In this document: in pieces, positions 30,561-39,219 of the stretch
Position numbering within the stretch: position 1 is the first letter of the stretch
How the letters are laid out: every line of letters starts with the position of its first letter
Origin: Chloroflexota bacterium
GTDB lineage: Bacteria > Chloroflexota > Dehalococcoidia > Bin125
DNA: 64,000 nt
Reading direction: 5' to 3'
NCBI GenBank assembly: GCA_028874365.1
Contig: JAPPJZ010000033.1
Location: forward strand, 62,001-126,000
Translations under genes and position numbers: made by a program
Notes under the pieces: generated by a model
Databases searched by the model: none
Told to the model about the DNA's origin: nothing
Seen by the model: the letters and a program-made list of their open reading frames with translations, nothing else

Positions 30561-30653
30561 GTCGGAAGGGCGATGCAGGGCGTCGGCAGCGCGTGCGGGG
30601 CATCGGATGGAGGTGTGGGGTGACGGAAGGGCGTGCGAGGGGTCGGCGCCGCG
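30553..30653 (+). repeat. Five tandem 20-21-bp imperfect repeats
   Basis: Units start at 30553, 30574, 30594, 30614 and 30634 and follow the consensus TGCGGGGCGTCGGAAGGGCG. The first is 21 bases and the others exactly 20, two helical turns. The units diverge by several bases each. No gene covers them; they lie about 70 bases downstream of the end of the alpha/beta hydrolase gene (minus strand). Confidence 0.75.
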
Positions 30654-30724
30654 AGGGCACTGCTGGACAGCGCAAGGCGAAGCGGAGGGGGCTGGCCAGC
30701 GAGCGATCGTGGAACCTGGCGTGT

Positions 30725-31585
30725 TCAGCCGGTGTCGCGCATAAACTGGCGGATCGCGTCTAGCGTGTCGGGCAGCTTCTCCGGCGAGCGCGCGTCCACG
30801 TCGAGGCAGCGCGCGTTGGGCGCCTCGTTGCAGATTCGGTGACCGATGCCGGTTGGATGGAACGGATCGGCCCCTGGCAGCACCAGCATCGGCGAGTGCG
30901 TGCGCCGCACCGCGACTTCATTGACGGCAAAGTACGGCGATCCGGTTGGCCACATTCCGTCTCGGAATTCGACGACGAGCGCGATGTACGCCTCTCGCCG
31001 CATCGTTCGCAAGGCGTCCGCGTAGAGCGGTTCGTCGTGGATCCGCTGAGCGAATGGCCCCGCTTCGTTGTTCTGCATGAACACGGGATCGCGGTTGGCC
31101 GACTCGATGACTGCTTCCAGTCCTTCCGCCCGAGCCAGGCGGATGGTGGGATTGAACATGTCGTAGAAGGTCTCGGGCGAGTTGGTCTCGTCGAGGCCGA
31201 CGGGATCCTGCATGATCAGTCCGCCGACGCGCGCCGGGGCCTGGTCCCCCAGGCGCAGCGCGTAGGCGCAGCCGATGCAACCGCCCATTACGTGAGCCCG
31301 CTGCACTCCGAGGTCGTTGAGCACCGCGACCTGGTCGAGCATCGCCTTGTCGTAGCTGAATGGCTCAAGCGAGGTCTTGCTCGCGCCGCAGTGGCGCTGA
31401 TCCATGCCGATCACCATGAACTCATCGGCGAACGACTCGATCGGGTTGATGATCGAACGCTGCCAGAACTCGATTTGCGAGTTGACGCCGCCCGGAGCCA
31501 GCAGCAGTAGCGGCGTGCCGCCGTTGCTCTCGCCGAACACCTCGTAGTGGATCGTCGTCCCGTCCGGTCGCATCACGTCAGCCAT
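30725..31585 (-). CDS. Alpha/beta hydrolase with cysteine at the nucleophile position
   Basis: 286 residues with the alpha/beta fold: LLLLAPGGVNS (oxyanion loop), MDQRHCGASK, then the elbow MGGCIGCAYALRLG, where the GxSxG serine is Cys. Asp in LVLPGADPFHP and a late His are possible triad members. A Cys nucleophile occurs in dienelactone hydrolases; whether this enzyme is active is unknown. It is divergent from the P450 cluster, with 84 bases between, and may act on the same compounds. Confidence 0.82.
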   Translation of the reverse strand: MADVMRPDGTTIHYEVFGESNGGTPLLLLAPGGVNSQIEFWQRSIINPIESFADEFMVIGMDQRHCGASKTSLEPFSYDKAMLDQVAVLNDLGVQRAHVMGGCIGCAYALRLGDQAPARVGGLIMQDPVGLDETNSPETFYDMFNPTIRLARAEGLEAVIESANRDPVFMQNNEAGPFAQRIHDEPLYADALRTMRREAYIALVVEFRDGMWPTGSPYFAVNEVAVRRTHSPMLVLPGADPFHPTGIGHRICNEAPNARCLDVDARSPEKLPDTLDAIRQFMRDTG

Positions 31586-31669
31586 TGCCGCGCTCCTATC
31601 AAGCGGAGTCAGTCTATCGGCAGGCTCACTTCGTTACCCTTGCGCTACTCAGGATTGGTAGGACCGCCC

Positions 31670-32998
31670 ATGGTGACCACCGACGCACCACGACTCACGC
31701 TCGACACCCTCGACATCACCGACTCCGACCGCTACCGCGACCACGGCTATCCGTGGGCGGAGTGGGATCTGCTGCGTCGCGAAGCTCCGGTGTACTGGTA
31801 TCAGCGGCCGGGGTTTGAGCCGTTCTGGGCGATTACGAAGCACGCCGACATTCGCTACATCAGCGCGCATCCTGAGCTGTTCTCCAACTCGCAGATGTTG
31901 CGTCTGAACACGGCGGAGAAGCTGACCCAGCAGCAGACGGAGCGCGAGTTCCAGACGAACCGGCATGGGGGCGATCCGTCCGATCCGCAGGATTTCATCT
32001 GGATGGATCCGCCGGAGCATCGGCAGCATCGGGGGATCGTGGCGCGTCACTTTACGCCGCGGGTGATGAAGACGCTGGAGGATCATTTCGCCGAACTGGC
32101 CGAGGACTACGTCTCCGACTTCGCCGACAAGGTGGTGTCGAGTTTCGCAGAGAGAGGCGCGGATTCTGCGGTCGACGTCGTGCATGAGCTGTCGGCCAAA
32201 CTGCCGGTGGCGGCGATTTGCGACATGGGTGGGGTGCCGGAGGAGGATTGGGAGAAGATCTTCGAGTGGACGGAGGCGTTCGCCGGTCAGGACGACCCCG
32301 AGTACTGGGAACCGGGCGAGAACTCGTTCCAGGCGACGCAGCGGATCGTGCAGCAGTGGTTCCGGCATACGCAGGGCCTGATCGAGGAGCGTCATCGCAA
32401 CGGTTTCGGCGACGACCTGCTGAGTGACCTGCTGCAAGCGGAGATCGACGGTCGCAAACTGACAGCCGACGAGGTCCACAACTACTTCTTCCTGCTGCTC
32501 GGGGCGGGCAACGAGACGACCCGCAACGCGATCACCGGCGGGGTCAAGGCCCTGCTCGACCATCCCGATCAGATGCAGATGCTGGTTGACGATGAATCGC
32601 TGGTGCCCTCGGCGGTGGAGGAGATCCTGCGCTGGACGTCGATTGTGCTCCAGTTCCAGCGCACGGCGGTGCAGGATGTCGAACTGCGCGGCCAGAAGAT
32701 TCGCAAGGGCGAATCGGTCGTGCTCTGGTATCCCTCGGCCAACCGCGACGAAGAGATCTTCGAGGATCCCTACAGATTCGACATCACGCGCAAAGAGAAC
32801 GACCACTTCGCCTTCGGCGGATACGGCGAGCACTTCTGCCTCGGCGCGAACCTCGCGCGATGGGAGATGCGTTCGATCTTCCATGCGCTGCGTCCGATCC
32901 TGCCGCAACTGGAGATCGCGGCTGACCCGGAGTACGTGATCTCGTTCCTCCACGTCGGTGGGATTAAGCGCCAGATGGTTCGCCACCGCCCCGCCTAG
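31670..32998 (+). CDS. Cytochrome P450 (first of three)
   Basis: 442 residues with P450 hallmarks: I-helix GAGNETTRNAITGG, ExxR in EEILRW, and heme loop FAFGGYGEHFCLGANLAR with the Cys ligand. The one-residue-longer FGGxGxHFC spacing resembles CYP125/CYP142-type enzymes, which hydroxylate sterols or terpenoids; substrate is unknown. ATG 31670 has AGGA upstream; the track start lies in the divergent hydrolase gene. Soluble class needing a ferredoxin, and a candidate lies at 42.2 kb. Confidence 0.95.
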   Translation: MVTTDAPRLTLDTLDITDSDRYRDHGYPWAEWDLLRREAPVYWYQRPGFEPFWAITKHADIRYISAHPELFSNSQMLRLNTAEKLTQQQTEREFQTNRHGGDPSDPQDFIWMDPPEHRQHRGIVARHFTPRVMKTLEDHFAELAEDYVSDFADKVVSSFAERGADSAVDVVHELSAKLPVAAICDMGGVPEEDWEKIFEWTEAFAGQDDPEYWEPGENSFQATQRIVQQWFRHTQGLIEERHRNGFGDDLLSDLLQAEIDGRKLTADEVHNYFFLLLGAGNETTRNAITGGVKALLDHPDQMQMLVDDESLVPSAVEEILRWTSIVLQFQRTAVQDVELRGQKIRKGESVVLWYPSANRDEEIFEDPYRFDITRKENDHFAFGGYGEHFCLGANLARWEMRSIFHALRPILPQLEIAADPEYVISFLHVGGIKRQMVRHRPA

Positions 32999-33048
32999 TC
33001 GAGCGCGTGTCGTAGCATTTCGCCAAACAGGACGAAGAGGGGGTTCCC

Positions 33049-34374
33049 ATGGTCATCGCCGAAGCGCCCGGATTGACACTCGACGCGGTCGACATCACCG
33101 ACGCGGATCGCTACCGCGACATTGGTTATCCGTGGGCGGAGTGGGACCTGCTGCGCCGCGAGGCGCCGGTCTACTGGTATCAGCGGCCGGGGTTCGAGCC
33201 ATTCTGGGCGATCACGAAGCATGCCGATATCCGCTACATCTCGTCGCACCCAGAGCTGTTCTCAAACACACAAATGCTGCGTCTGAACAAGGCCTCGAAG
33301 CTGGCCTCGGCCCAGCGCCAGCGCGAAGCGGGCACCAACCGGACCGGCGGACACCCAGACGATCCGCCCGACTTCATCTACATGGACCCGCCCGAGCACC
33401 GACAGCACCGCAGCCTCGTCGCGCGGCACTTCACGCCCCGCATGATGAAGATGCTCGAGGATCACTTCGCCCACATGGCGGAGAACTACGTCTCGGACTT
33501 CGCCGACAAGGTCGTCGCCGACTTCGCCGAGCGTGGATCGAAGTCTGCCGTAGACGTGGTGCACGAGCTCTCGGCCAAGTTGCCGGTCGCCGCGATCTGC
33601 TCGATGGGTGGCGTGCCGGAGGAGGACTGGGACCAGATCTTCGAGTGGACTGAAGTGCTCGTTGGCGCGGAAGACCCGGAGTATCGACTGCCCGGTGAGA
33701 CGCCCAGCCAGGCCAGCCAGCGCATCTCGGTCGAGTGGTTCCACTACAACAACAGCTTGATCGAGGAACGCAAGCGGAATCTGGGCGACGATCTGCTGAG
33801 CGACCTGTTACGGGCGGAGGTCGATGGTCGGAAGCTGACGCCGGGCGAGATCCACGGTTATTTCGTGCTGCTGCTGGCGGCTGGCAACGAGACGACGCGC
33901 AACTCGATCTCGGGTGGCGTCAAGGCGCTGATCGACCATCCCGAGCAGATGCAGATGCTGGTCGACGACGCCTCATTGGTGCCCTCGGCGGTCGAGGAGA
34001 TTCTGCGCTGGACCTCGATCGTGATCCAGTTCCAGCGGACCGCGGTGGAGGACGTCGAGCTGCGCGGGCAGACGATCCGCAAGGGCGAGTCGGTGGTGCT
34101 CTGGTATCCGTCCGCCAATCGCGACGAGGATGTCTTCGAGGATCCCTACCGGTTCGACATCACCCGCGAGGACAACGACCACTTCGCGTTCGGCGGCTAC
34201 GGCGAACACTTCTGCCTGGGCGCCAATCTCGCGCGATGGGAGATGCGATCGATCTTCCACGCGCTGCGGCCGATCCTGCCGCAGCTCGAGCTGACCGCGG
34301 ATCCAGAGCACGTGATTGGATTCCTCCACGTGGGCGGCATCAAGCGGCAAATGGTCCGCTACCGACCCGCATAG
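33049..34374 (+). CDS. Cytochrome P450 (second of three)
   Basis: A close paralogue of the preceding gene; for example LLRREAPVYWYQRPGFEPFW is identical in both. It has AAGNETTRNSISGG, EEILRW and FGGYGEHFCLGANLARWE. 441 residues. It starts 50 bases after the first P450 with a G-rich ribosome-binding site, so they probably form one transcript. Confidence 0.95.
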   Translation: MVIAEAPGLTLDAVDITDADRYRDIGYPWAEWDLLRREAPVYWYQRPGFEPFWAITKHADIRYISSHPELFSNTQMLRLNKASKLASAQRQREAGTNRTGGHPDDPPDFIYMDPPEHRQHRSLVARHFTPRMMKMLEDHFAHMAENYVSDFADKVVADFAERGSKSAVDVVHELSAKLPVAAICSMGGVPEEDWDQIFEWTEVLVGAEDPEYRLPGETPSQASQRISVEWFHYNNSLIEERKRNLGDDLLSDLLRAEVDGRKLTPGEIHGYFVLLLAAGNETTRNSISGGVKALIDHPEQMQMLVDDASLVPSAVEEILRWTSIVIQFQRTAVEDVELRGQTIRKGESVVLWYPSANRDEDVFEDPYRFDITREDNDHFAFGGYGEHFCLGANLARWEMRSIFHALRPILPQLELTADPEHVIGFLHVGGIKRQMVRYRPA

Positions 34375-34446
34375 CATTCAATTCGGTCGCGCGAGCAGGT
34401 ATCTTCATGACGATCTCCCGGTCGGGGATCGGCATGGAGGCTTGCA

Positions 34447-35775
34447 ATGGTTACCGCTGAACGACCTGCATTGACGCTGGACACGCTGAACATCACCGAT
34501 ACATCGATCTACGTCGATCATGGCTACCCGTGGGAAGCGTGGGACATCCTGCGCCGCGAAGCGCCGGTCTACTGGTACCAGCGGCCCAACTTTGAGCCGT
34601 TCTGGGCGATCACCAAGCACGCCGATATCCGCTACATCTCATCGCATCCAGAGCTGTTCTCGAACACGCAACTGCTGCGGATGAACGATCACGACTCGAT
34701 CGGGATTACTGAGCGGGGGCGCGAAGTCAACGCCAACCGTTACGGCGGGCACCCCGGCGAGCCGCCGGACTTCATCTTCATGGACCCGCCGGAGCATCGG
34801 GAGCATCGGCGTTTGGTGGCGCACCACTTCACGCCGCGGATGATGAAGCGGCTCGAGGATCACTTTGCCGAGATGTCGGAGAACTACATCTCGAGCTTCG
34901 CGGACAAGATCGTGGCCGACTTTGCCGAACGCGGACAGACGAGCGCGCTCGACGTGGTACACGAGGTGTCGGCGTTGTTGCCGGTCGCGGCGATCTGCGA
35001 CATGGCCGGCGTGCCCGAAGATGACTGGGGCCAGATCTTTCACTGGACGGAGACGGCCGGGGGCGCAGCGGATCCGGAGTTCCGGCTGCCGGGTGAAGAT
35101 CGCGAGCAGACGATTCGCCGGGTGAACCTGGAGTTCAACGTTTACAACGAGGGGCTGGTGCGGGAGCGTCAGGCGAACGGGCTGGGCGACGACCTGCTGA
35201 GCGACCTGATGCGGGCTGAGGTGGGCGGCGAGCATTTGACGCCGCGTGAGATTTCCTCTTACTTCCGGCTGTTGATCGGGGCCGGCAACGAGACGACCCG
35301 GAACTCGATCACGGGCGGGATCAAGGCGCTGCTGGATCATCGCGACCAGCTGGACGACCTGGTGGCGAACCCGGAGCTGATTCCGTCGGCGGTTGAGGAG
35401 ATCCTGCGCTGGACGTCGATTGTGATCCAGTTCCAGCGGACGGTGACCGAGGACCTGGAGCTGCGCGGGAAGACGCTGCGCAAGGGCGACTCGATCGTGA
35501 TGTGGTATCCGTCGGCGAATCGCGACGAAGAGGTGTTCGAGAACCCGTACAAGTTCGACATCCGACGCGATCCGAACGACCACTTCGCGTTTGGCGGCTA
35601 CGGCGAGCACTTCTGCCTGGGCGCGAATCTCGCCCGTTGGGAGATGCGCTCGATCTTCCATGCGCTCTTGCCGATCCTTCCGAATCTGGAGTTGGCCGGC
35701 GAACCGGAGATGGTGCCGCAGTCGCTTCATGTCGGCGGCATCAAGCGGCAGATGGTGCGCTACCGAGCTCGGTAA
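34447..35775 (+). CDS. Cytochrome P450 (third of three)
   Basis: The most divergent of the three (YPWEAWDILRREAPVYWYQ against YPWAEWDLLRREAPVYWYQ) but colinear throughout: GAGNETTRNSITGG, EEILRW, FGGYGEHFCLGANLAR. GGAGG precedes the ATG by six to seven bases. The differences cluster in the region between residues ~75 and 110 and in ~215-255, where substrate-contacting loops usually lie, which suggests changed specificity. Confidence 0.95.
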   Translation: MVTAERPALTLDTLNITDTSIYVDHGYPWEAWDILRREAPVYWYQRPNFEPFWAITKHADIRYISSHPELFSNTQLLRMNDHDSIGITERGREVNANRYGGHPGEPPDFIFMDPPEHREHRRLVAHHFTPRMMKRLEDHFAEMSENYISSFADKIVADFAERGQTSALDVVHEVSALLPVAAICDMAGVPEDDWGQIFHWTETAGGAADPEFRLPGEDREQTIRRVNLEFNVYNEGLVRERQANGLGDDLLSDLMRAEVGGEHLTPREISSYFRLLIGAGNETTRNSITGGIKALLDHRDQLDDLVANPELIPSAVEEILRWTSIVIQFQRTVTEDLELRGKTLRKGDSIVMWYPSANRDEEVFENPYKFDIRRDPNDHFAFGGYGEHFCLGANLARWEMRSIFHALLPILPNLELAGEPEMVPQSLHVGGIKRQMVRYRAR

Positions 35776-35794
35776 ATTGGGCTAGTCCCATACA

Positions 35795-38772
35795 GTGGTG
35801 GAGATGCTGTTCTCCATCAGGAACAAGCCGGGCCTGATTGCGCTCCTCCTGGCGGTGATCGCATTCGCCAGCGCGCTCCTGGTCATCGGCGTCACGGGGG
35901 CTCAAGGCCCGGCGCCGGCCGATCCGGCGTACGAGCTGAGCGCTCAGGTGCTTTCCCGCGTCGACGAGCGCGGCCGCATTGAGCTCTGCCTGCGCACCGA
36001 TGACGGCCAGGTGCTCTGCCCGCGAGCCCGATTCCTGCATCCCGACCTGGCGTCGACGGATCGCTGGATCGCGAGCGGCGAGATTGCCTGGAATGCGCCG
36101 ATCGATCTCGATCGCGTCCTCTACCAGGCCGCGGCGTCTCCAGTCCGAGGGAACGAATCGGGCTGCCAGCCGGGCGTGGAGCGGATGTTGTCGGCCACGT
36201 GGAAGGTCGAGACGTCCGGAACGTTGGGCACCGCGTTTCATGTCGGGAACGGGCGCTTCATCACCGCTCATCACGTGGTAGACGGTCGACCCCCGTTCGT
36301 ATCGCTGATCCATGGCGATCGGACGATCGGCGCGGCGGTGCTCGGTGTGGAGCCGGAGTTCGATCTTGCCCTGTTGGAGGTGGTCACGCCGGAGTTGGTC
36401 TCTGACGTGCCGAGCGTGGCCTTGCGCGCTCCGACGCAGGACGACGTCGGGCAGCCGGTGCTGATGGTCGGCTATCCCGGCGGCGAGGCGCTGACCGTAT
36501 CCGGCGGCGGGGTGGTGATTCAGGTCTGGGACAACAACATTCAAACGTCCAGCGCCATTCGCACAGGGAATAGCGGGGGTCCAGTGTTCGACGCCTGCGG
36601 GGACGTGATCGGGGTGGTCTGGGCGGGCGGTTCGTCCTGGTCCTACACATACTCCGGACGGGCGCTGCAGTCGTCGCTGCGGCGCATCAAAGAGAGCTGG
36701 CCGCGCTGGCCGCGAGAACCCGAGTCGGTTCCCGCGACGCTGCATGCGGCGGGTCGGATGGTCTGGCACTACGGCGCTGAGCCGCCGCAGGGCGTGGATT
36801 GTTCCGAGCTGGACGGCGATTGGTGGCTCGGCGTCTCGGCGGTGGCGGACGAGGCGGAGGTGCGCAGCGATCTGGAGCGGAGCGGATGGCGTCAGGTCGG
36901 CGTCTGCGGCGCCGACGGACCGGACGATTTCGATAACGGACGCACGTACATCGCAGCGCTCGAGCGGATCGGTTCTCCACCGCTGATTGACTGCTCTGAG
37001 CATGAACTCGCCTTCGTCGAGACCGAGCTCTACCAGGGCAGGCAGGCGTTTGGCGACGTGAGACTGACCAGCCACGGTCTGGGACCGAACTGCCCCGGCT
37101 TGCTCCGCTATCGGCTGCTCGTCGCCTTCGATGATCCGATCGGCAGCGGGGCCGAGCTGGGGGCGACGCTGGTTGGCTCGGATGGATCGCTCCAGGTCGG
37201 CGGTTGGTCGGCACGCTCGTTCCGGACGCTGGGCAACGCGCCGGACGGGCTGATCACATCGCTCTGGCAGGAGTGGACGACTGCATCCGAGTTTGACCCC
37301 GCCGCGATCCGCCTCGCTGCAGGCGAGCAGCGTTGGCTGGTACAGATCGCGCCTGAGACATCCGAGTCGTCGGCCGCCACCGCGGGCCTCGCCGTTGAGC
37401 AGACCGTTCGTATCGTTGTGCGCGTTGACGCCGAGAGCGGCACGGTTCGGGCCTGTCTGCGCAGCGCCGACGGTGTGGAATGTGGCTCCGATGGTGGGAT
37501 CCTGGCGTATCCGTCCGAGAGCGGGCGCTGGCGCGCCTCGGCTCCGGTGCGATGGACCGCTGCCGTGCCGGTTGAGCTCACTGCCCTGCTTGAGCACGTC
37601 GCCCAGCCGGTGTTGACATGCGCCTATCGAGACCCCGACGAGCTGTACGCCTGGCAATTCAACTCGCTGGCCGGCAGCGGGACGGCGGTGCATGTCGGCG
37701 AAGGCCAGTTCCTCGTCAACGGTCGGCAGGCGCCTGAGACTGCGCCGTGGGGCGTCGTGTCGCGCGGCGAGATCTCGCTTCCGGTAATTCGCGTTGCCTT
37801 CGACGAGCGCAACGACCTGGCACTGGTCGAGCTGTTCGATCCGGAGGACGAAGCGGATCTGGGCGCTCCAGCCAGGTTCGGCAGTACCGGGTACGGCCTG
37901 GTCGGCGGCCATGCCCATTTGCTCTCGTATCCCTCCGGGCTCGCGGAGCGGCACCTGCTGACCGTGCTCGACGTTGCCGAGGTTACCCAGCGGGTGATTC
38001 GCGTCGAGCCGACGGGCATCAGGCGTCATGGGGCCCCGCTGATCGATCTCTGCAGTGGCGACCTGATCGGGATGTCGATCGGCGGCGACGATCTCCTGCG
38101 TGCCGAGACCGTTCGGGCCGCGCTCGATGACATGCGCAGTCGCGCCGAGCGCCCTATCTACTCGCAGGCTGGTCCTCCCGCTTATGGTTCGGCAGCTATC
38201 CACGCGCGGCCGCTGTACGCCGGACCAATTCAACCGGAGTTCTCGGGCAGGATTTGCGACGTGCATCCATCCGAGCGATTCGACACCCACTACGCGGTTT
38301 ACGCGGCCTCGGTCGACAACCCGGATGTCTGGCGGGTGTACGAGAAGGACGGAGCCCGGCCTGACACCTGCGATTTCGGCGACAAGATCTTCATCGTCGA
38401 GTACCGGGCGGACGAGGAGCCGGAAGCGGTCTGCTCGAGCCGCGGCGGCCGTCGTCGCCCGTCTCCGACGTGGAGTGGGAACTGGAAGCGCCAGATGGGA
38501 TCGAGCTGTTGCTGGCCACGAGCTTCCCGCGCAACGACTGTCCCGGACTCTCCACGCTCGAGCAGACGAGGTGGTTCTCGACCCACTACTTCAAGCTGCG
38601 CAACACCAGCAGGCACGACTTCGACCGACTCACCGTGCGCGTGTACAACGATGCCGATAAGCGCCACATCCCGCGTCGAGACGTCTACACCTTCGCCGAC
38701 TCCGATGTCTGGGGCTGGCGCGTCAACGTGACCGAGGGCGTGCCGATCAAGGTGGTGGTGACGGTTCGATAG
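35795..38772 (+). CDS. Secreted double-domain trypsin-like protease, frameshifted near the 3' end
   Basis: N-terminal hydrophobic signal/anchor (~residues 10-35), then an S1-type domain with His (FITAHHVVDG, ~165), Asp (EFDLALLEV, ~190) and Ser (TGNSGGPVFD, ~260). A second, homologous domain (~625-765) has lost His (QFLVNGRQ) and Ser (HGAPLIDL), keeping only the Asp strand (NDLALVELF). The C-terminal domain begins GDKIFIVEYR; just after it the frame changes at ~38425-38460. The expected ending (VEWELEAPDGIELL to VVVTVR) continues in another frame to 38772, while the original frame runs on to 38731 as Ser/Thr/Arg-rich nonsense. A full-length paralogue lies at 39220. Start may be GTG 35795 or ATG 35804. 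Confidence 0.75.
38425..38460 (+). other. Frameshift site in the protease gene
   Basis: Upstream the reading frame matches the paralogue up to IFIVEYRADEEPEAVC; downstream the match resumes one frame back at RPSSPVSDVEWELEAP (paralogue RPDHPLSDISVEFAAP). One base is missing relative to an intact gene, in a GC-rich tract (GAGCCGCGGCGGCCGTCGTC). It could be a real mutation, a sequencing error or, less likely, programmed slippage. Confidence 0.8.
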
Positions 38773-38863
38773 GCCGCGACGGGCGAGTTTCGGTTCGAGC
38801 GGGCGAAATTCGGGGCGGTTGCCCTTGCTTTGCTGTGCTGGGGTGAGAATTCGAACGAATAGT

Positions 38864-38913
38864 GTCCAAATCTGTCCAGATTTGTCCGGATCCGTCCAGA
38901 TTGGTCCAGATTT
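38864..38913. repeat. Five perfect-length 10-bp tandem units
   Basis: GTCCAAATCT, GTCCAGATTT, GTCCGGATCC, GTCCAGATTG and GTCCAGATTT follow each other with no spacer. Read on the minus strand they have the form NNNTYTGGAC, similar to the AGTGTTGGAC-type decamers in copy A at 30.1 kb. No core element is apparent beside them. Confidence 0.85.
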
Positions 38914-39120
38914 CTTCGGTCTCAGTGCAGGCCATTCGTGATTGATCCGGAGGAGTCCAGGTCGGAATGCTGTCCATGCTCGCCTCCCGTCGCCGGTGGG
39001 GATTCCTGTTCGAGACCAACGATGGTACACGAACACATGTGCTTGTGGAGGCGCCTTCGGCTTAGCAGTTGCCTGGGAGACATTGGAGCGTCGGTGCGCG
39101 CCGAGCGTCCTCGTCGAAGT

Positions 39121-39180
39121 GGCAGGCGCGTACACATCAAGGAAGGCGAGCCATTCAGGGTTGTTGTGACGGTTCCATAG
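39121..39180 (+). pseudogene. Remnant of a third protease gene copy (3' end only)
   Basis: These 60 bases match the last 60 bases of the frameshifted protease (38713-38772) at about 45 positions without gaps, in the same frame and with the stop codon at the same place. The peptide VHIKEGEPFRVVVTVP parallels VNVTEGVPIKVVVTVR. Upstream sequence is no longer recognisable. It points to a former additional tandem copy that was mostly deleted. Confidence 0.6.
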
Positions 39181-39219
39181 CTAACGCTCCTTCTGATCCG
39201 GCTACCGTATCTTGCGCTC

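Larger units (their letters stand above)
29943..30724. other. Gene-free stretch rich in repeats
   Basis: No credible gene is seen in either strand. The ORFs in the track here have no family resemblance, shift frame over the repeats and lack ribosome-binding sites. The stretch holds two copies of a core-plus-10-bp-periodic repeat, a strong hairpin at 30540-30560 and five tandem 20-21-bp units, listed separately. Base composition differs from the flanking genes, with T- and A-runs. Confidence 0.7.
38773..39219. other. Intergenic stretch between the two large protease genes
   Basis: This 447-base stretch has no intact gene. It contains five 10-bp repeats (38864-38913) and a 60-bp remnant of the preceding gene's 3' end (39121-39180). 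The track ORF 38938..39180 ends with that remnant but its first part resembles nothing. A plain promoter for the downstream gene is not obvious. Confidence 0.6.

Noticed and set aside
35741-38290. 849-residue minus-strand ORF
   Set aside because: Antisense to the protease gene, which has clear signal peptide and catalytic motifs; the ORF shows no family features.
38425-38460. Frameshift as selenocysteine (TGA) recoding, given selB
   Set aside because: No in-frame TGA is involved; the reading frame itself changes.
38425-38460. Programmed -1 frameshift
   Set aside because: I see no clear X-XXY-YYZ slippery heptamer with a downstream pseudoknot, and the paralogue is encoded in one frame, so mutation or sequencing error is simpler.
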